A stretch of 64,000 bases of DNA from Xylocopa sonorina (Eukaryota > Arthropoda > Insecta > Hymenoptera > Apidae): positions 496,001-560,000 of the forward strand of contig NC_135201.1 of NCBI RefSeq assembly GCF_050948175.1. The letters run 5' to 3'. Below are positions 47,749-59,183 of this stretch, in pieces. A program made the position numbers and the translations under genes. A model generated the notes under the pieces. The model saw only the letters and a program-made list of their open reading frames with translations. It was not told where the DNA came from and did not search any database. How positions within the stretch are numbered: position 1 is the first letter of the stretch; every line of letters begins with the position of its first letter.

Positions 47749-48880
47749 TATTGCATGCAACTGGATGGCGTTTCAGAGTATTTGCGTTTCAAAGCAATGG
47801 AGTACTAATGCTTTATTCATTTCTGTGACGATTGTCATTTCAACGTTTCAATGGAAGTAGGTTTAAATTTCCTATGCATCGCATAAAACATATCTGCTTG
47901 TACGCTTTAAATGATAGTGAATCCTCCTGCTGAATGTAAAGAGTTGTCGTTTCATAGTGTCTGCGTTTCAAAGCAATAGGGATCTAATGCTTTATATATC
48001 GCAGTTTAATTTCAGCGTTTCAAAGTGAGTAGGCTACAATCTTCTAAGCATTCCAATATGCTTAACTCCGTTCACACTTCTAAATGATGTGGAGTCTACA
48101 GGTCCACGCAGTAAGTAGGCGCTTCATTGTGCCTACGTGTTAGAGTAATAGAGTTATAATGCTCCATGCAATGCGATGGCGTTTCTCAGTTCAACCATTC
48201 AATTTAAGTAAAATGTATAGTTCTATTCAAAGCAGCTATGATTACCAGGTTCTTTGATACAAAGTATGTAATTTCTACAGGTACATGTAACAGAACAGCG
48301 CTTCTGAGTAGCAAATTGTCTAAATAATTTAATTGCAAGTGTCCATACAACGCGATTTTGTTTCTCAGTTCAGTGTTTCAATGTATGTTAGATCTAAGTT
48401 TCAATACATATCAATTTTGCTTACTAGGTACTTCATATCAATGTATGCAATTCCTACAGATCCATGTAATTGTTGGCTCTTCTAACTGTCAAATTGGCAT
48501 AGTAATTGACTTCCAATGGTCCATACAGCTTCTTAGTTCTACGTTTCAAAGTAAGCGAGTTGTAGGTACCTACACAACGCAGTTACGTTTACCTGGTGCT
48601 ACGTTACAAAATGTGCAATATCTACAGTTCCGTATAACTATTCTGCACTTCTAAGTATCAGCTTGTCAAAGTAATTGACTTCCGAAGTTCAATGCAACGC
48701 GATGGCGCTTCTCAGTTCTACAATTCAAAGTTCTTCATCTAAACGTGTCTGTAGAAATAATACTTCATGTTGTTCTAAGTGCATGTTTCAAGTTATTATA
48801 TATGTTTACTCTTATCGTGTATTTCAGTTGATTGTCATTGGATTACCATTACTAAATACCCTATTACATTCAAAATCCTA
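47749..48880 (-). repeat. Satellite C, inverted block, strongly diverged
   Basis: Starts GCATGCAACTGGATGGCGTTT directly after the piggyBac fragment. CCATGCAATGCGATGGCG at about 48164, CCATACAACGCG at ~48343, CCATACAGC at ~48521 and CAATGCAACGCGATGGCGC at ~48690 give a period of roughly 175 bp. The last ~100 bases grade into satellite B. Confidence 0.82.
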
Positions 48881-49833
48881 ATTAATTTTACATTGTTTCA
48901 TGATTTTCTAATAATAAATATTCCATATTAGTATATATATTTATTCTTATCATATATTTTAATTGATTGCTAATAGAATACCCCCTCTAAATAGTCCATT
49001 ACATCTAAAATCCCATCTAATTTCGTACTATTTAACGATATTTTAAATAAATATTTCAAATTGGTACAAATATTTGCAGACATTTATTTTAATTGTAAAA
49101 AGGATTTCCCCTCGAAACGTTAAATTACACCTAAAATTGTGCCTCATTATATATAATTTCATGACGCTTTAAATAATTATTTCAAATTATTATATATGCT
49201 TCAACTTAACATATGTTTTAGTTAATCCTAAATGGAATATCCTCTAAATACTCCATTGTATCTAAAATCTTATCTAATTTTGTATTATTTCTTGACATTT
49301 TAAATATATATTTCAAATTAGTACATATATTTACACTTATCATATATGATAGTCGATTCTAAATAGAATATCCCCACTAAATATTCCATTAGATCTGCAT
49401 TCTTACCTAATACCATACACTTTCACTATGTTTGAAGTAAATATTTCAAACTAATGTATATGCTTACTCTTACCATGTATTTTAGTTAAATTCAAAGAGA
49501 ATATCCCCTCTAAATACTCTAATACATCCATATTCCTATGTAATTTTATATCATTTTATGGTGTGTTAAATAAGTATTTCAAATTAGTATATATGTTCAC
49601 ACTTATCATAAATTTTATTTAAGTGTATATATAATATCCCCTCTATATGCTCCATTACACCTAAAGTCCTATCTAGTTTTATATCAGTCCATACTGTTTT
49701 AATTAGTCACATCAAATTGGTACAAATACTTACACTTATCATATATTTTAATTAACTGCAAATAGAAAATTCCCCTAAATACCAATTACATTTAAAATCT
49801 CATCTAATTTTATATCATTTCGTGATGTTCTAA
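48881..49833 (+). repeat. Satellite B array, ~133-bp unit
   Basis: AT-rich units built of ATATTTCAAATTGGTATATA, TACACTTATCATATATTTTA, AATATCCCCTCTAAATACTC, CATTACATCTAAAATCCTA and TTTATATCATTTCATGATG. The CCCCTCTAA landmark occurs at 48982, 49108, 49240, 49372, 49505, 49638 and 49772, mostly 132-134 bp apart. The array is cut at 49833 by a piggyBac insertion and resumes at 52172. Confidence 0.92.
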
Positions 49834-49852
49834 CCCTTTCACTACGGACACT

Positions 49853-49950
49853 GACTATAGTCGGCGGCCGCGCGAAGTGCTGTGCGTACTGATGCCGACT
49901 ATAGTCGATGTTTGCGAGACCTGCTGTGTGTACGGGTGCCGACTATAGTC
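49853..49950 (+). repeat. Subterminal 44-bp repeat with palindrome, three copies
   Basis: The 10-bp palindrome GACTATAGTC starts at 49853, 49897 and 49941, exactly 44 bp apart, and the sequence between is alignable (GTGCTGTGCGTACTGATGCC versus CTGCTGTGTGTACGGGTGCC). The first copy abuts the left terminal repeat. Such subterminal repeats are candidate transposase binding sites. A fourth GACTATAGTC lies at 51096-51105 inside the old gene; none is seen at the right end. Confidence 0.85.
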
Positions 49951-50164
49951 GGTGCCGCGTGATTACCTACGCTGACTCATTTGGTAAAATAGAATCTACC
50001 GTATCGGTAGAATATCTTTTGAATCTAGTGGCTCATACTCTACTAAAGCCCGCCAAACACATATTCGACAGACGAAGTATTTGTAAGGCACAAAACTATA
50101 ATAAAAAACAGGGACTATAATATACAATCTTTCTGGAACCAATATAAGTCGGACAACATGTAAG

Positions 50165-51866
50165 TTGAATAGATTATTGTCGACTTTTACAGTTGAGGTA
50201 AATTCTAAGGTTATAAATGATTATCTAAAAATTTTAGTTTTTTGTTTGCGTACAATTTGTTTTTTAATTTTTAATTGCACCCTCCTTACAATTTCTGGAC
50301 GGAGTTCAAAAGGAATTCAATTTTTGATTGGATTAACTGATTACGAAAATGATACCGTGAGTGAAAACGAAGATAATTTCGCTGAGCACAAAAAAAGAAG
50401 GTATATATGTAGTATCTCAGACTCAGAAGTAGAGAACAATGAGCGAGACAATAAGGACCATTGTGATTCCTGAACGCCAAACACATTCATCCCTAAGTTA
50501 CATCCATTTACCTCAGAAAATACAGGAATTATACCAAACATTAGCAGATCAGAAAAAGCAATTGATTACTTTGAACTCTTTGCTTCAGATGAGTTCGTAC
50601 AATTTATTTTAAATGAAACAAATGCCTATTGGAAAAAAATAACAATAATATGAAAGATGGTGAACCGACAATGCTGTCCGAAATTTACTGCTTTTTTGCT
50701 GTGTTATTTCTAATGACACGCAACGAGAAGTTGTCCTCAGTGGAATACTGGAGGGTAGACAAACTCCTGCGTAGTGACATTTTTGCTGAGATTATGCATA
50801 GAGACAGCTATTTTAAATTGTTATTGTTGCTACATTTCAGTCAAGATATCACATATACCAATGATAAATTATATAAAATAAGGAACGTGGTTGATATGCT
50901 CCGAAAAAATTTCTGCCAATCATTCTATCATTACCAAAAATTGTGCATCGATGAGAGTATACATCTATATAAAGGGCGGCTTTCATTCGAACAATACATT
51001 CCTTCGAAAAGAAGTAGATTTGGGATAAAATCATGTATTCTTTGTGATTGTCGAACTGGTTTTGTACAAGACCTTATTATTTAAGCTTGGTCATCGACTA
51101 TAGTCAACAGCCTAAATAAGAAAATTAGAAAATCGAAAACGCTAGCAGAAGCCCTAATGGCGCCCTATCCAGGAAAGGGACATACAGTTTACCTAGATAA
51201 TTGGTATTCAAGTCCAGCCTTGTTTAATTTACTATATAAAAATCATACAAATGCGTGAGGGACCGTAGCAAAAAGGGACAAGGAATACCAAAGATTACTG
51301 ATACACTGAGAAAAGGAGGGGCATCTTCCCGACCAACTAAAAATTTATTAGTTGTGAAATGGCTGGATAAAAAAGAAATATATATGCTATCCACAATGCA
51401 TACTTCAGAGTGTGTAACGGTTGTTAGGTATGGAGAAAACAAAATTATTCGAAAACGCCTATGCGTCATTAACTATAATATTTGTATGGGTTATGTCGAC
51501 AAAGCCGATATAGTGATAAGCACTATAAATTCGACACGGAAATGTCTAAAATGGTAACGTCAATATTTTTTCGTTTGCTGAACATATGAGTATGGAATGC
51601 ATATTGTGTTTATAAGGATAATACAAGAAAACCGAAATCTATGGCTAAATTTCACTTTAATATCATCAGACAACAACAATCCATTACGGCCAACAGAACG
51701 ACATTTTCCTTCACTGTATGAACCACGAAAAAAAAACCGAAATAGAAGATGCATCGTCTTTACGACAAACAAGAGACGCGTGTCTCGATATGAATGTAAA
51801 TATTGTAATGATGGACTCTGCGTGGAACCTTGCTTTAGAATTTATCATACTGAGTTGCATTACTAA
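50165..51866 (+). pseudogene. piggyBac transposase, frameshifted
   Basis: The piggyBac transposase is a DDD nuclease that cuts and pastes at TTAA. The N-terminal part (50165-50473) ends in an acidic segment (ENDTVSENEDNFAEHKKRR). 50629-51084 holds the insertion domain and LCIDESIHLYKGRLSFEQYI with the first catalytic Asp. After a stop, 51140-51240 reads GHTVYLDNWYSSPALFN with the second Asp. 51255-51557 holds KWLDKKEIYMLSTMH and YNICMGYVDKAD with the third Asp. 51597-51866 ends with YECKYCNDGLCVEPCFRIYH, the C-terminal cysteine-rich domain that recognises target or end DNA. All three Asp survive but in different frames; at least four breaks disable the gene. Confidence 0.92.
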
Positions 51867-52171
51867 GAATTAACGTATAATTTGATATCTCACTAACTCA
51901 ACTGTATTTTTATTTATAATAACAGTAAAATTTTTTAATATGTATATTTCTGAATACTCAAAATATACTCATTTTTATATTTTTCATGTAATATGACGAA
52001 ACAGTTGTTACATAGCTCTCAAAAAAGTATATACACAAGAGAATTCCAAGGTGGCAATGAGAGACGTAAGTGCGAACATCGAAACCTACAGATGCGTAAT
52101 ATGCACACTGCACGGCGCGGTGCCCCGTTCAGTGCCGCTACTGGCGCGGAAAGGACTGCCGTAGCGAAAGG

Positions 52172-52530
52172 TATAAGTAAACATTTCAGGTTAGTGTATA
52201 TATTTAAACATATCAAGAACTTACTATAAACGTAAATAAAATGTCTCCTCCAAATACTACATTACATCTTACACCCCACCTACCTAATTATATTTCGTTT
52301 CATGATATTTTACATAAACATTTCAATTTGGTATATATATTTACACATATAATATATCTCAGCTGTTTGGGAATAGAATATCCCCACTAAATACATTACA
52401 TCACCCAAAATTCTATCTAATTTTATACCATTTTATGACGTTTTAAATAAAGATTTTTAATCAGTATATATACTTACAATATTCATATATTATAGCTAAT
52501 TCTAAATACTACCGCCCCTATAAATGCTCC
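52172..52530 (+). repeat. Satellite B, continuation after piggyBac
   Basis: GTAAACATTTCAGGTTAGTG follows the right terminal repeat and continues the unit interrupted at 49833. About 2.7 units (CTACATTACATCTTACACC, ATATCCCCACTAAATAC, TTTTATACCATTTTATGACG). Gives way to satellite C at about 52531 (CTCCATTAGCTTTAATCTTC). Confidence 0.88.
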
Positions 52531-52705
52531 ATTAGCTTTAATCTTCTATGCAATGCATTATGCTCATCTGCTTTTACAATTCAAATGAATGTGAATTCTA
52601 TAGAGCCATGCAACGGGATGGCGCTTCATAGTACCTGCGTCTCAAGGCAGTAGAGTTCTAATGCTCCATGCTATGCGGTGGTAGATCTCACTTCAGCGTT
52701 CGATT
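52531..52705 (-). repeat. Satellite C, inverted, one unit
   Basis: ATGCATTATGCTCATCTGCTT, CATGCAACGGGATGGCGCTTC, GATCTCACTTCAGCG: one monomer on the minus strand. Confidence 0.82.
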
Positions 52706-52709
52706 AGCG

Positions 52710-53224
52710 TTTTTATAGACCTTGATACGTTGAAAGGAGATGCGCCATGTCGTTGCATGGAACTGTAAATTTCACATTATTTTAAAGCAGAAACAGATAA
52801 GTATTTTGCTATGCATAGCAGATTACATCCCTTGAAACGTTCAAGTGAGATGCGTCATCGCAATGAATGGAGCATTAGAACTCCATAGCGTCGACGAGCA
52901 GACACTATGAGGGGTCATCCTGTTGCATGGAAATGCAGAACTTACATTCTTGTGAAGTGTAGACGCAGATAAGCATAACGCGTTGCATTGAATATTAGAA
53001 CTTATCATGAAACATTGTAATGAGATGCCACATCGCGTTCAATGATGTATTAGAACTCTATTGCGCCGACACGTAGACGTTTAGAAACGCAAATCCTTTT
53101 TAAGGAAGCGTAGGATTCTCATTCTTTTGAAGTGTAGGAGCAGATAAGCATAATGCGATGCATAGAGCATTACAACCTAGTTACTTACTTTGAACTGTTG
53201 AAATGAATTGTAATGTTACGACGC
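52710..53224 (+). repeat. Satellite C/A intermediate, direct
   Basis: About three units on the plus strand, with features between families A and C: CATAACGCGTTGCATTGAATATTAG and CATCGCGTTCAATGATG resemble A, CGCAGATAAGCATAA resembles C. The strand flips again after 53224. Confidence 0.8.
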
Positions 53225-53284
53225 CTGAAGAATGCCTTATGATTACTAGCTTCAAAGAATATGAATAACTTCACTTTAAAATAA

Positions 53285-54355
53285 ATCATTTATAAAATGA
53301 ATAAATCGCTTCAAAAGAATATGAACATTGCTTTTTCTTGCAAAGGGATCGCGTTTCTTGATATCTACGTGTAGAAGCAATAGAGTACTAATACTTCATT
53401 CAACAGAATGTCGCATCTCATTTCAGACATTCATAATATCATATAATATTCAATGCAACGCGTTATATTTATCTGCCTCTACATTTCAAAAGAATGTGAA
53501 TCCTACAGTTAGTTCCAACGGAATAGCGATCCTAGATATCTACGTATCGAAGCAACATAGTTCTATTACTGAATAAAACGCAATATGGCATATCATTTCT
53601 TTGTTACACGCTAAGATGTAATATTCTATGCAACGTGTTAAGTTTATTCCGTCTACACGTCGAGAGAATGTAAATCCCACACTTACTTGTTAAGGGATAC
53701 CGTTCCTAGGTGTCTACGTATCGAAGCATTTGAGTTCTAATGCTTCCTGCATCGCGAATATTGCATTTCATTTCACTGGTTGAAAGTTAGTAAGTATGTT
53801 GTAATGCTCTATGCATCGCGTTATGCTTATCTGCTTCTCCTCTTCTGAAGAATTTGAATCCCACACTTCCTTGCAACGAAATAGTGCTACCAGATTTCTA
53901 AGTGTCGAAGCATTTAATTTTTGATGCATCATGTATCGCGATATTGCATTTCATTTCAATATTTCAATCGGAGTAAGTTGTAATTTTTAATTCACAGCAT
54001 TATTCTTATCTGATTCAACACTTCAGAGGAATGTGAATTCTACAGTACCACGCATCGGGATGGGGCTTCATAGTGCCTAAGTTTCAATGCAACGGAGTTC
54101 TAATACTCCATGCAATGCCATGGCACATCTCACTCCAACATTAAAAAGTAAGTGAGCTGTAATCTTGTATGCATGGCACTATGCTTATCTGCTTCTACAC
54201 ATCATAAGGTTGTGAATTATAGGCTTTCATGCAACAGGGTGGCGTTTCAAAGTGTCTGCTTGTCAAAACAATAGAGTTCTAATTCTTCATACAATGCGAT
54301 GACGCAATTCATTTGTTCGTAACGAATTAAGTAAGCTGTAATCTTCTGTGCATAA
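53285..54355 (-). repeat. Satellite C, inverted block
   Basis: About six diverged units (CTTCAAAAGAATATGAAC, CAACGGAATAGCGATCC, TATGCTTATCTGCTTC, CATCTCACTCCAAC). The gap 53225-53284 is AT-rich and unassigned. The block ends at CATAA|TGTAGG where the gypsy relic 2 LTR begins. Confidence 0.85.
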
Positions 54356-54547
54356 TGTAGGAAACTTATTAATAAAAGAGAATTACAAGATTTTGTAAAT
54401 CATTAGATAGTTCCTTTCAACTGAGATATTACTCCAAGGACTGCTAATGAACAACTGCTGTCGCATTCTAGAATATTCTACGCACATAACATTTGAAACC
54501 TGAATTATTGATTAGCTTTTACATTAAGATAATTTCGTTATCCTACA
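54356..54547 (-). repeat. 3' LTR of gypsy relic 2
   Basis: Read on the minus strand it starts TGTAGGATAACGAAATTATC and ends AATAAGTTTCCTACA, the best-preserved ends in the family. It is about 55 bp shorter than the other LTRs, lacking the segment after GGAATGCGA up to CAGTTGTTC. Confidence 0.88.
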
Positions 54548-54759
54548 CTCGGTCGTCCTGCATGAATATTTGTCCTGAATGTCTTCATTCATGTCGTCTT
54601 CGATTTCAGATAAATCAACATTGATTTAGTCGATCCACAATATCATAGAATCTGCTGACGTCGATGTTTGCAAGGGTCCTTTTCCATCCCCTACCATTCG
54701 AACTACAAATCGTTGATTGCGTAAAACTCGTGTAACTTCATACGATTCAAAATATTTAT

Positions 54760-55780
54760 GAGCTATTTTTAGACCAGGACTCTGTTGTATATGTTTAATT
54801 GCTACTGGATCTCCTTCACGATAAATTCTAGCTTTTCGTCTACTCTTGTTAAAAGTTCGCCTATTCTCTCGTTGGATTCTGGATATATTTTTGCGTGCTT
54901 GAGTCGTACTTCATCTGGTTTATCTTGAAAACGTGCGATCCATTCCTTTTCAAGTATGTCTCGGATGTCAAGATGACATTAAGACGTGAATGTATCCCAG
55001 AGAGAAGATGAAATGGTGACGTGCCAATACTTCGATGTATTGTTCATTTCAAACATTGTTGATCTACTTCTAAGTACTTGCATCATTCACAGGGCTTAGG
55101 TGCAGCTCATTTTGCTCACAACAGTATGAATGTTCTATTAAGATGTTCAACTTGACCACTAGCTCTAGGAATTCCTGTTGTAGTTGAAACACGTTTTACA
55201 TTTTCTTCTTGACAATATTGCTTAAAACCATTTGCTGTGAAAGCCGTACCGCTATCAGAAATTATTCGACGTGGATTACAAAAAATAGTCGCTAGCTTTT
55301 TTAGGCGTGACAAAACTTAAACTGTAGTAGTAGGTTTTGTAGTATAAAGCCATGTAAATTTTGTAGAAGCATTTACCACTACAAATATGAATTGATACGT
55401 TTTCTTTGTTGATGGCAGCGGTCCAAGATAATCGATATGAAATGTATCAAAAGGAATACTCCCATTTTCAATCGGATTTAAATGACACTCCTGCGTCCCC
55501 TGCATCTTCCGGTTAAAATGCCTGCAACACAATTTCTTACCACCTTTTCAACTTGCTGCCGAAGATTTGGAATCCAATAATCTTTACGTACGATAGCTTC
55601 AGTCTTGACCACAGAAAAATGTTCACTGTCATGAGCTCGCCCTATTTCTTGTATCTGCATCCGGCATGGTGCTACTAGTTGAATACCACCTGCAGACTCT
55701 CTGCACAGTAAATTTTCCTGCAGAACATAATCATTCGTCTTGCTTTGAAGTACCAAGTCTCGAAGTTTCATTACAGTCTC
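54760..55780 (-). pseudogene. gypsy integrase, relic 2
   Basis: 55771-55478 carries the zinc-binding region: AHDSEHFSVVKTEAIVRKDY and YWIPNLRQQVEKVVRNC, in which the second Cys of the final pair is missing. The core follows at 55532-55317, FDTFHIDYLGPLPSTKKTYQ (first catalytic Asp), and at 55313-55116, RRIISDSGTAFTANGFKQY (second Asp) and GIPRASGQVEHLNRTFILL (catalytic Glu). The C-terminal part runs to about 54760 in broken frames, collinear with 40056-40330 of relic 1. Confidence 0.87.
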
Positions 55781-55799
55781 ACCTTCTTCCTATGCTTTC

Positions 55800-57060
55800 C
55801 GCAAACGTTCCGTAAGGCTTGCATCAGTTCCATCGATTAAGAAATTCGTAGGAGGAGGTTTTCTACTAAGCGCATCAACATGAATCATGTTCTTCTCTGG
55901 ACGAACAAAGATCTTTCTTATTTATTGTAAGAGTAATAGCTTGGCAATCAAAAACAATAACAAACGAAATTGCTAATAAATGAAGTCCTAATTTCTTGAA
56001 CGCTTTTACTATTGCTGAAACTTCGAACTCATAGCTACTGTATTTGGATGCAGCAGAAGTTGTCTTACCACTAGAAAATAATATACAGGGTGAAAAGGTT
56101 TATCTTCGTTATTACTTTGAAGTAAAATGGCTCCGTACCTTAACGCAGAAGCATCTGTATGCCACTCCATCTCTACTTGTACTTGAACCAAATTCAACAT
56201 TGGTTTCTCATTCAATAAAAGTATAAGTTGTATGAATGCTTTCATTTAAGTCGCTCCAAAACAGAATTTAGCATTCGCTTGCAGAAGGTTAGGCAAAGGT
56301 TGCGCAATTACAGGATATTCACGGATAAATTTACGAAAATACCCGATGAGTCCTAGTAAACTTTGTACATGTTTAACATTTGTCGACTCTAGAAATCGTC
56401 TGACTGCATCAATTTCAGTAACGGGCCAAGTACAATCATTGTTGATTACATGCCCGAGGAACTCGACAGAAGTTTACTCGAAACAACATTCTTTCCAACT
56501 CAATATTAAACCGGCTCCGCTCGCTACAATTAAAACCCTTTCAAGAATTTGATCCCACGTTCAGTATCATTTGATGAAATAATCAAATCATTCATGTATG
56601 CTAAAACAATTTCCTCATGAATAAGATCTCTAAATATGGTATTTATAAATCTTTGAAAAACTGCTGGAGAATTACATAAACCAAAATGAACTCGTAAGAA
56701 TTCATAATGGGCAGCTGGTACAACAATTGCTGTATATTTTCGACTTGATCTATCCTGTCGCACGTGAAAGAAACCGTTTTTCAAGTCAAGAGTACTGAAA
56801 ATGCGCGCAACTTGTACCAGATCTAATTGATCTTCAATCAGTTGTAACGGATATCTATATTTAATAATCTTTTTATTAATTTGACGATAATCTACACATA
56901 ATCTAAACGAATCATTTTTCTTCCGAACGCGAACAACCGGACTCGCATAATCAGAAGTAGATAACTGAGCGACTCCAGCCGCAATCCTCTATTCTATCTA
57001 CACATTGCCAATCTCTTTTTGCGACGATGACAAACGTCTCGCCGATTGATATACAGACTC
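55800..57060 (-). pseudogene. gypsy RT and RNase H, relic 2
   Basis: RNase H lies at 56245-56009 (EMEWHTDASALRYGAILLQS). RT blocks lie at 56784-56530: KNGFFHVRQDRSSRKYTAIV, HYEFLRVHFGLCNSPAVFQR and AYMNDLIISSND, where the catalytic Y-x-D-D reads Y-M-N-D. The upstream fingers region is in broken frames up to about 57060 (CVDYRQINKKI visible near 56880). Compared with relic 1 (Y-I-H-D) the same Asp is changed to a different residue. Confidence 0.87.
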
Positions 57061-57900
57061 TTCGCCTTTCAATATTAATTTCATTGCAATTTAAGGTTCA
57101 AAGGTTTTACTCGGCTTGTAATTACTAACAAGATATTCTATCGCCACTCGCTAATTAGGAACTAATATATGAGATACACCAACTTGATTTACATCTAACA
57201 CGTCACTCGTTACATCTATTTTAAATATTTCCGGTACAATATTTCCTCTTTCAACAATTTCGCGCGTTACTTTCGGTAATGGATGAAAGTTTACTTTACA
57301 ACCGCTAATGCTAACATCGGTTACATTTAAGAAATTCATTGCTATCAACAGCTTGTGTCGAACAATAGTATGAGAGAATACAAGTATACAAATAGGATAT
57401 GAGTGCCCATCTGCGATAATTTCTGCTTGAAATTCACCAAATGTTGCATCATTCTTTGAACCTATACCATCGAAATGTAATTCATCGTGTCATAATTGCG
57501 TAGAAGCTAACTTAATAAACTCGTCGGTGTGAATTAAACTAAAATCACTTCCTGAATTCATTAATGCTTCGATTTCGTATCCGTTAAGTAAATCATTTTC
57601 GAGGTACTTTCGGTACGATACACCTAATGTCGCGCAGCTCTTTTCACTCGTTTTAAATTTCTTGGGAGATTTCGACGCAATATGTCCAGGTTCTTGACAT
57701 ATAAAACATTTTACACCGCGATCATGCGTTGGACAATTCACGCTAATATGATCGTGCTCACCACAATTATAACATCGTACAATATTACCGGTGAACTCCT
57801 TCATCTTACCAACATTGACCACCTCTTTTCGTTCATTTCTAACGAAACTGTCTTCACACTTTTCAAATTTTGTTGACATTTGCACACTCGACAAACCTTG
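57061..57900 (-). pseudogene. gypsy gag C-terminus and protease, relic 2
   Basis: 57894-57490 holds CYNCGEHDHISVNC and CFICQEPGHIASKS; the last Cys of the second knuckle is Ser. The protease block reads EALMNSGSDFSLIH, so the catalytic Asp is Asn. 57348-57151 continues with the protease-RT linker (NFLNVTDVSISGCKVNFHPL). These changes alone would inactivate the polyprotein. Confidence 0.87.
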
Positions 57901-58750
57901 ATCTCGAAGAATTAGGTTTTAAAATGCTTTCGAAAGTTGATCGGTTGTTGTAAACTGTTGAATACGCGCCTGGTTCCGGAGCATTTAATCGGGGATGCCG
58001 TCAATCAGATATTCAAGTATTTCATCGTCGTTGGTTGGTACTCGTTTTCCGTGAATGATCTTCTCGTGCAAATATTCACGAAATGTCTGGTTCCTCTTCC
58101 ATAATCATACTTCAAATTTCTTCCTTATTTCAATTTTGCTTTGTGGATGATAAAACGTAACTCTTGGTAATAATGCAACGTCATCTTCCAATTTATATAT
58201 CGTCTTCAACAATTTGATCTACTTCTTCCAAATTTCACTGTCACCATATTTGCCATCAAATTTAAAAAGTATATTTGCAACTGCCCAAATATTCGTTCGC
58301 GGCTAGCAGAATTGAGATAAAACATTGCATTCATTGCCATTATTCAATGCCAAGAGATTGTCACCGCCACTAACAACATCATATTGTTCGCTTCCAAAAT
58401 TACGCGTCGATCGTCCCTGCTCATTTTCCAAATTTTGCTCAACCTGTAATTAAATGAATTGTCCTTCGTATTGCATCTAACTCAAGGTGCAACATGGCTA
58501 ACTCACCTTCTGCTAATTCTGCTTCTTCAATAAAAGAATCAGTTTCTCGTTGCTGCAGATTCATTGCTGACTGCACGTTTGATGATATATGAGCACACAA
58601 CCCTTCATTATCTTCACGACCTTCTTTCTGCATGTCATCTATCCTCGTTCGGTCTGCGTCAATATCCATCAAACGGGAAATTAATTTAGCTTTCGAACTA
58701 GCAGTTGGTTGTTTATGCTCCATTAATGTCTCTTTTAGCGCAGTAACTGT
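57901..58750 (-). pseudogene. gypsy gag N-terminal half with SAP-like motif, relic 2
   Basis: 58723-58439 starts MEHKQPTASSKAKLISRLMD, the second half of the SAP-like motif seen in relic 1, followed by the same acidic and Gln/Glu-rich segment. The first helix (ITVTAL) is readable just upstream to about 58750 after a stop. Between 58438 and 57901 the capsid region is present only in broken frames. Confidence 0.78.
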
Positions 58751-59022
58751 GATTTTACTCTAATCTTTCGTGGTGAAAATTTATACTCGACACTCGAGTA
58801 TAAACTCGAATTGTCTCTACATGAAAGTTTATTTTTCATCCTCGCAATATCTCTCAATACTGCACTCGGGTCGCATGAATAACTTCTCGAACGCTCTGGA
58901 CCTTCCAGTCATTTTCTCCAACGTTCTGTTTTCAAATACTCGATAATATTCCAATCTTTAGAACGTATCCGATTTAATTCTTGAATGTCTTCTTGATAAT
59001 TACCACTCCTGAGCCCAAAAAC

Positions 59023-59183
59023 TGTAGAAAACTTATTAACTATAGACAACTACAAGGTTTTGTAAATCATTATATAGTTCTTCTCAACGGTGACATAACT
59101 CGAACGAATGCTAATGAACAACTGCTTCATCGTTTTGAAATATTCACATGAAAAACTCATCTATTCCTCACACTTGTGCTGAT
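59023..59183 (-). repeat. 5' LTR of gypsy relic 2, truncated
   Basis: TGTAGAAAACTTATTAACTA at 59023 is the LTR 3' end in reverse; similarity to the other LTRs continues to about 59170 (ACTCATCTATTCCTCACAC) and then stops. About 85 bp of its outer end are missing, replaced by satellite. Confidence 0.82.

Larger units (their letters stand above)
49834..52171 (+). mobile_element. piggyBac transposon, full length, inactive
   Basis: Left end CCCTTTCACTACGGACACTG (49834-49853) and right end AGGACTGCCGTAGCGAAAGG (52152-52171) are near-perfect terminal inverted repeats. The flanks read TTCTAA at the left and TATAAG at the right, decayed copies of the TTAA target duplication. Removing the element rejoins satellite B (GATGTT...AATAAACATTTCA). 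The element is 2338 bp with one transposase gene on the plus strand, broken by several shifts and stops. Confidence 0.93.
54356..59183 (-). mobile_element. Ty3/gypsy retrotransposon relic 2
   Basis: Same family as relic 1 but on the minus strand and more complete internally. 3' LTR at 54356-54547, then integrase, RNase H, RT, protease and gag in reverse order, and a truncated 5' LTR at 59023-59183. Coding signal is broken by many stops and shifts. Its right end is cut by the satellite that begins at 59184, so the left part of the 5' LTR is lost. Confidence 0.9.
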
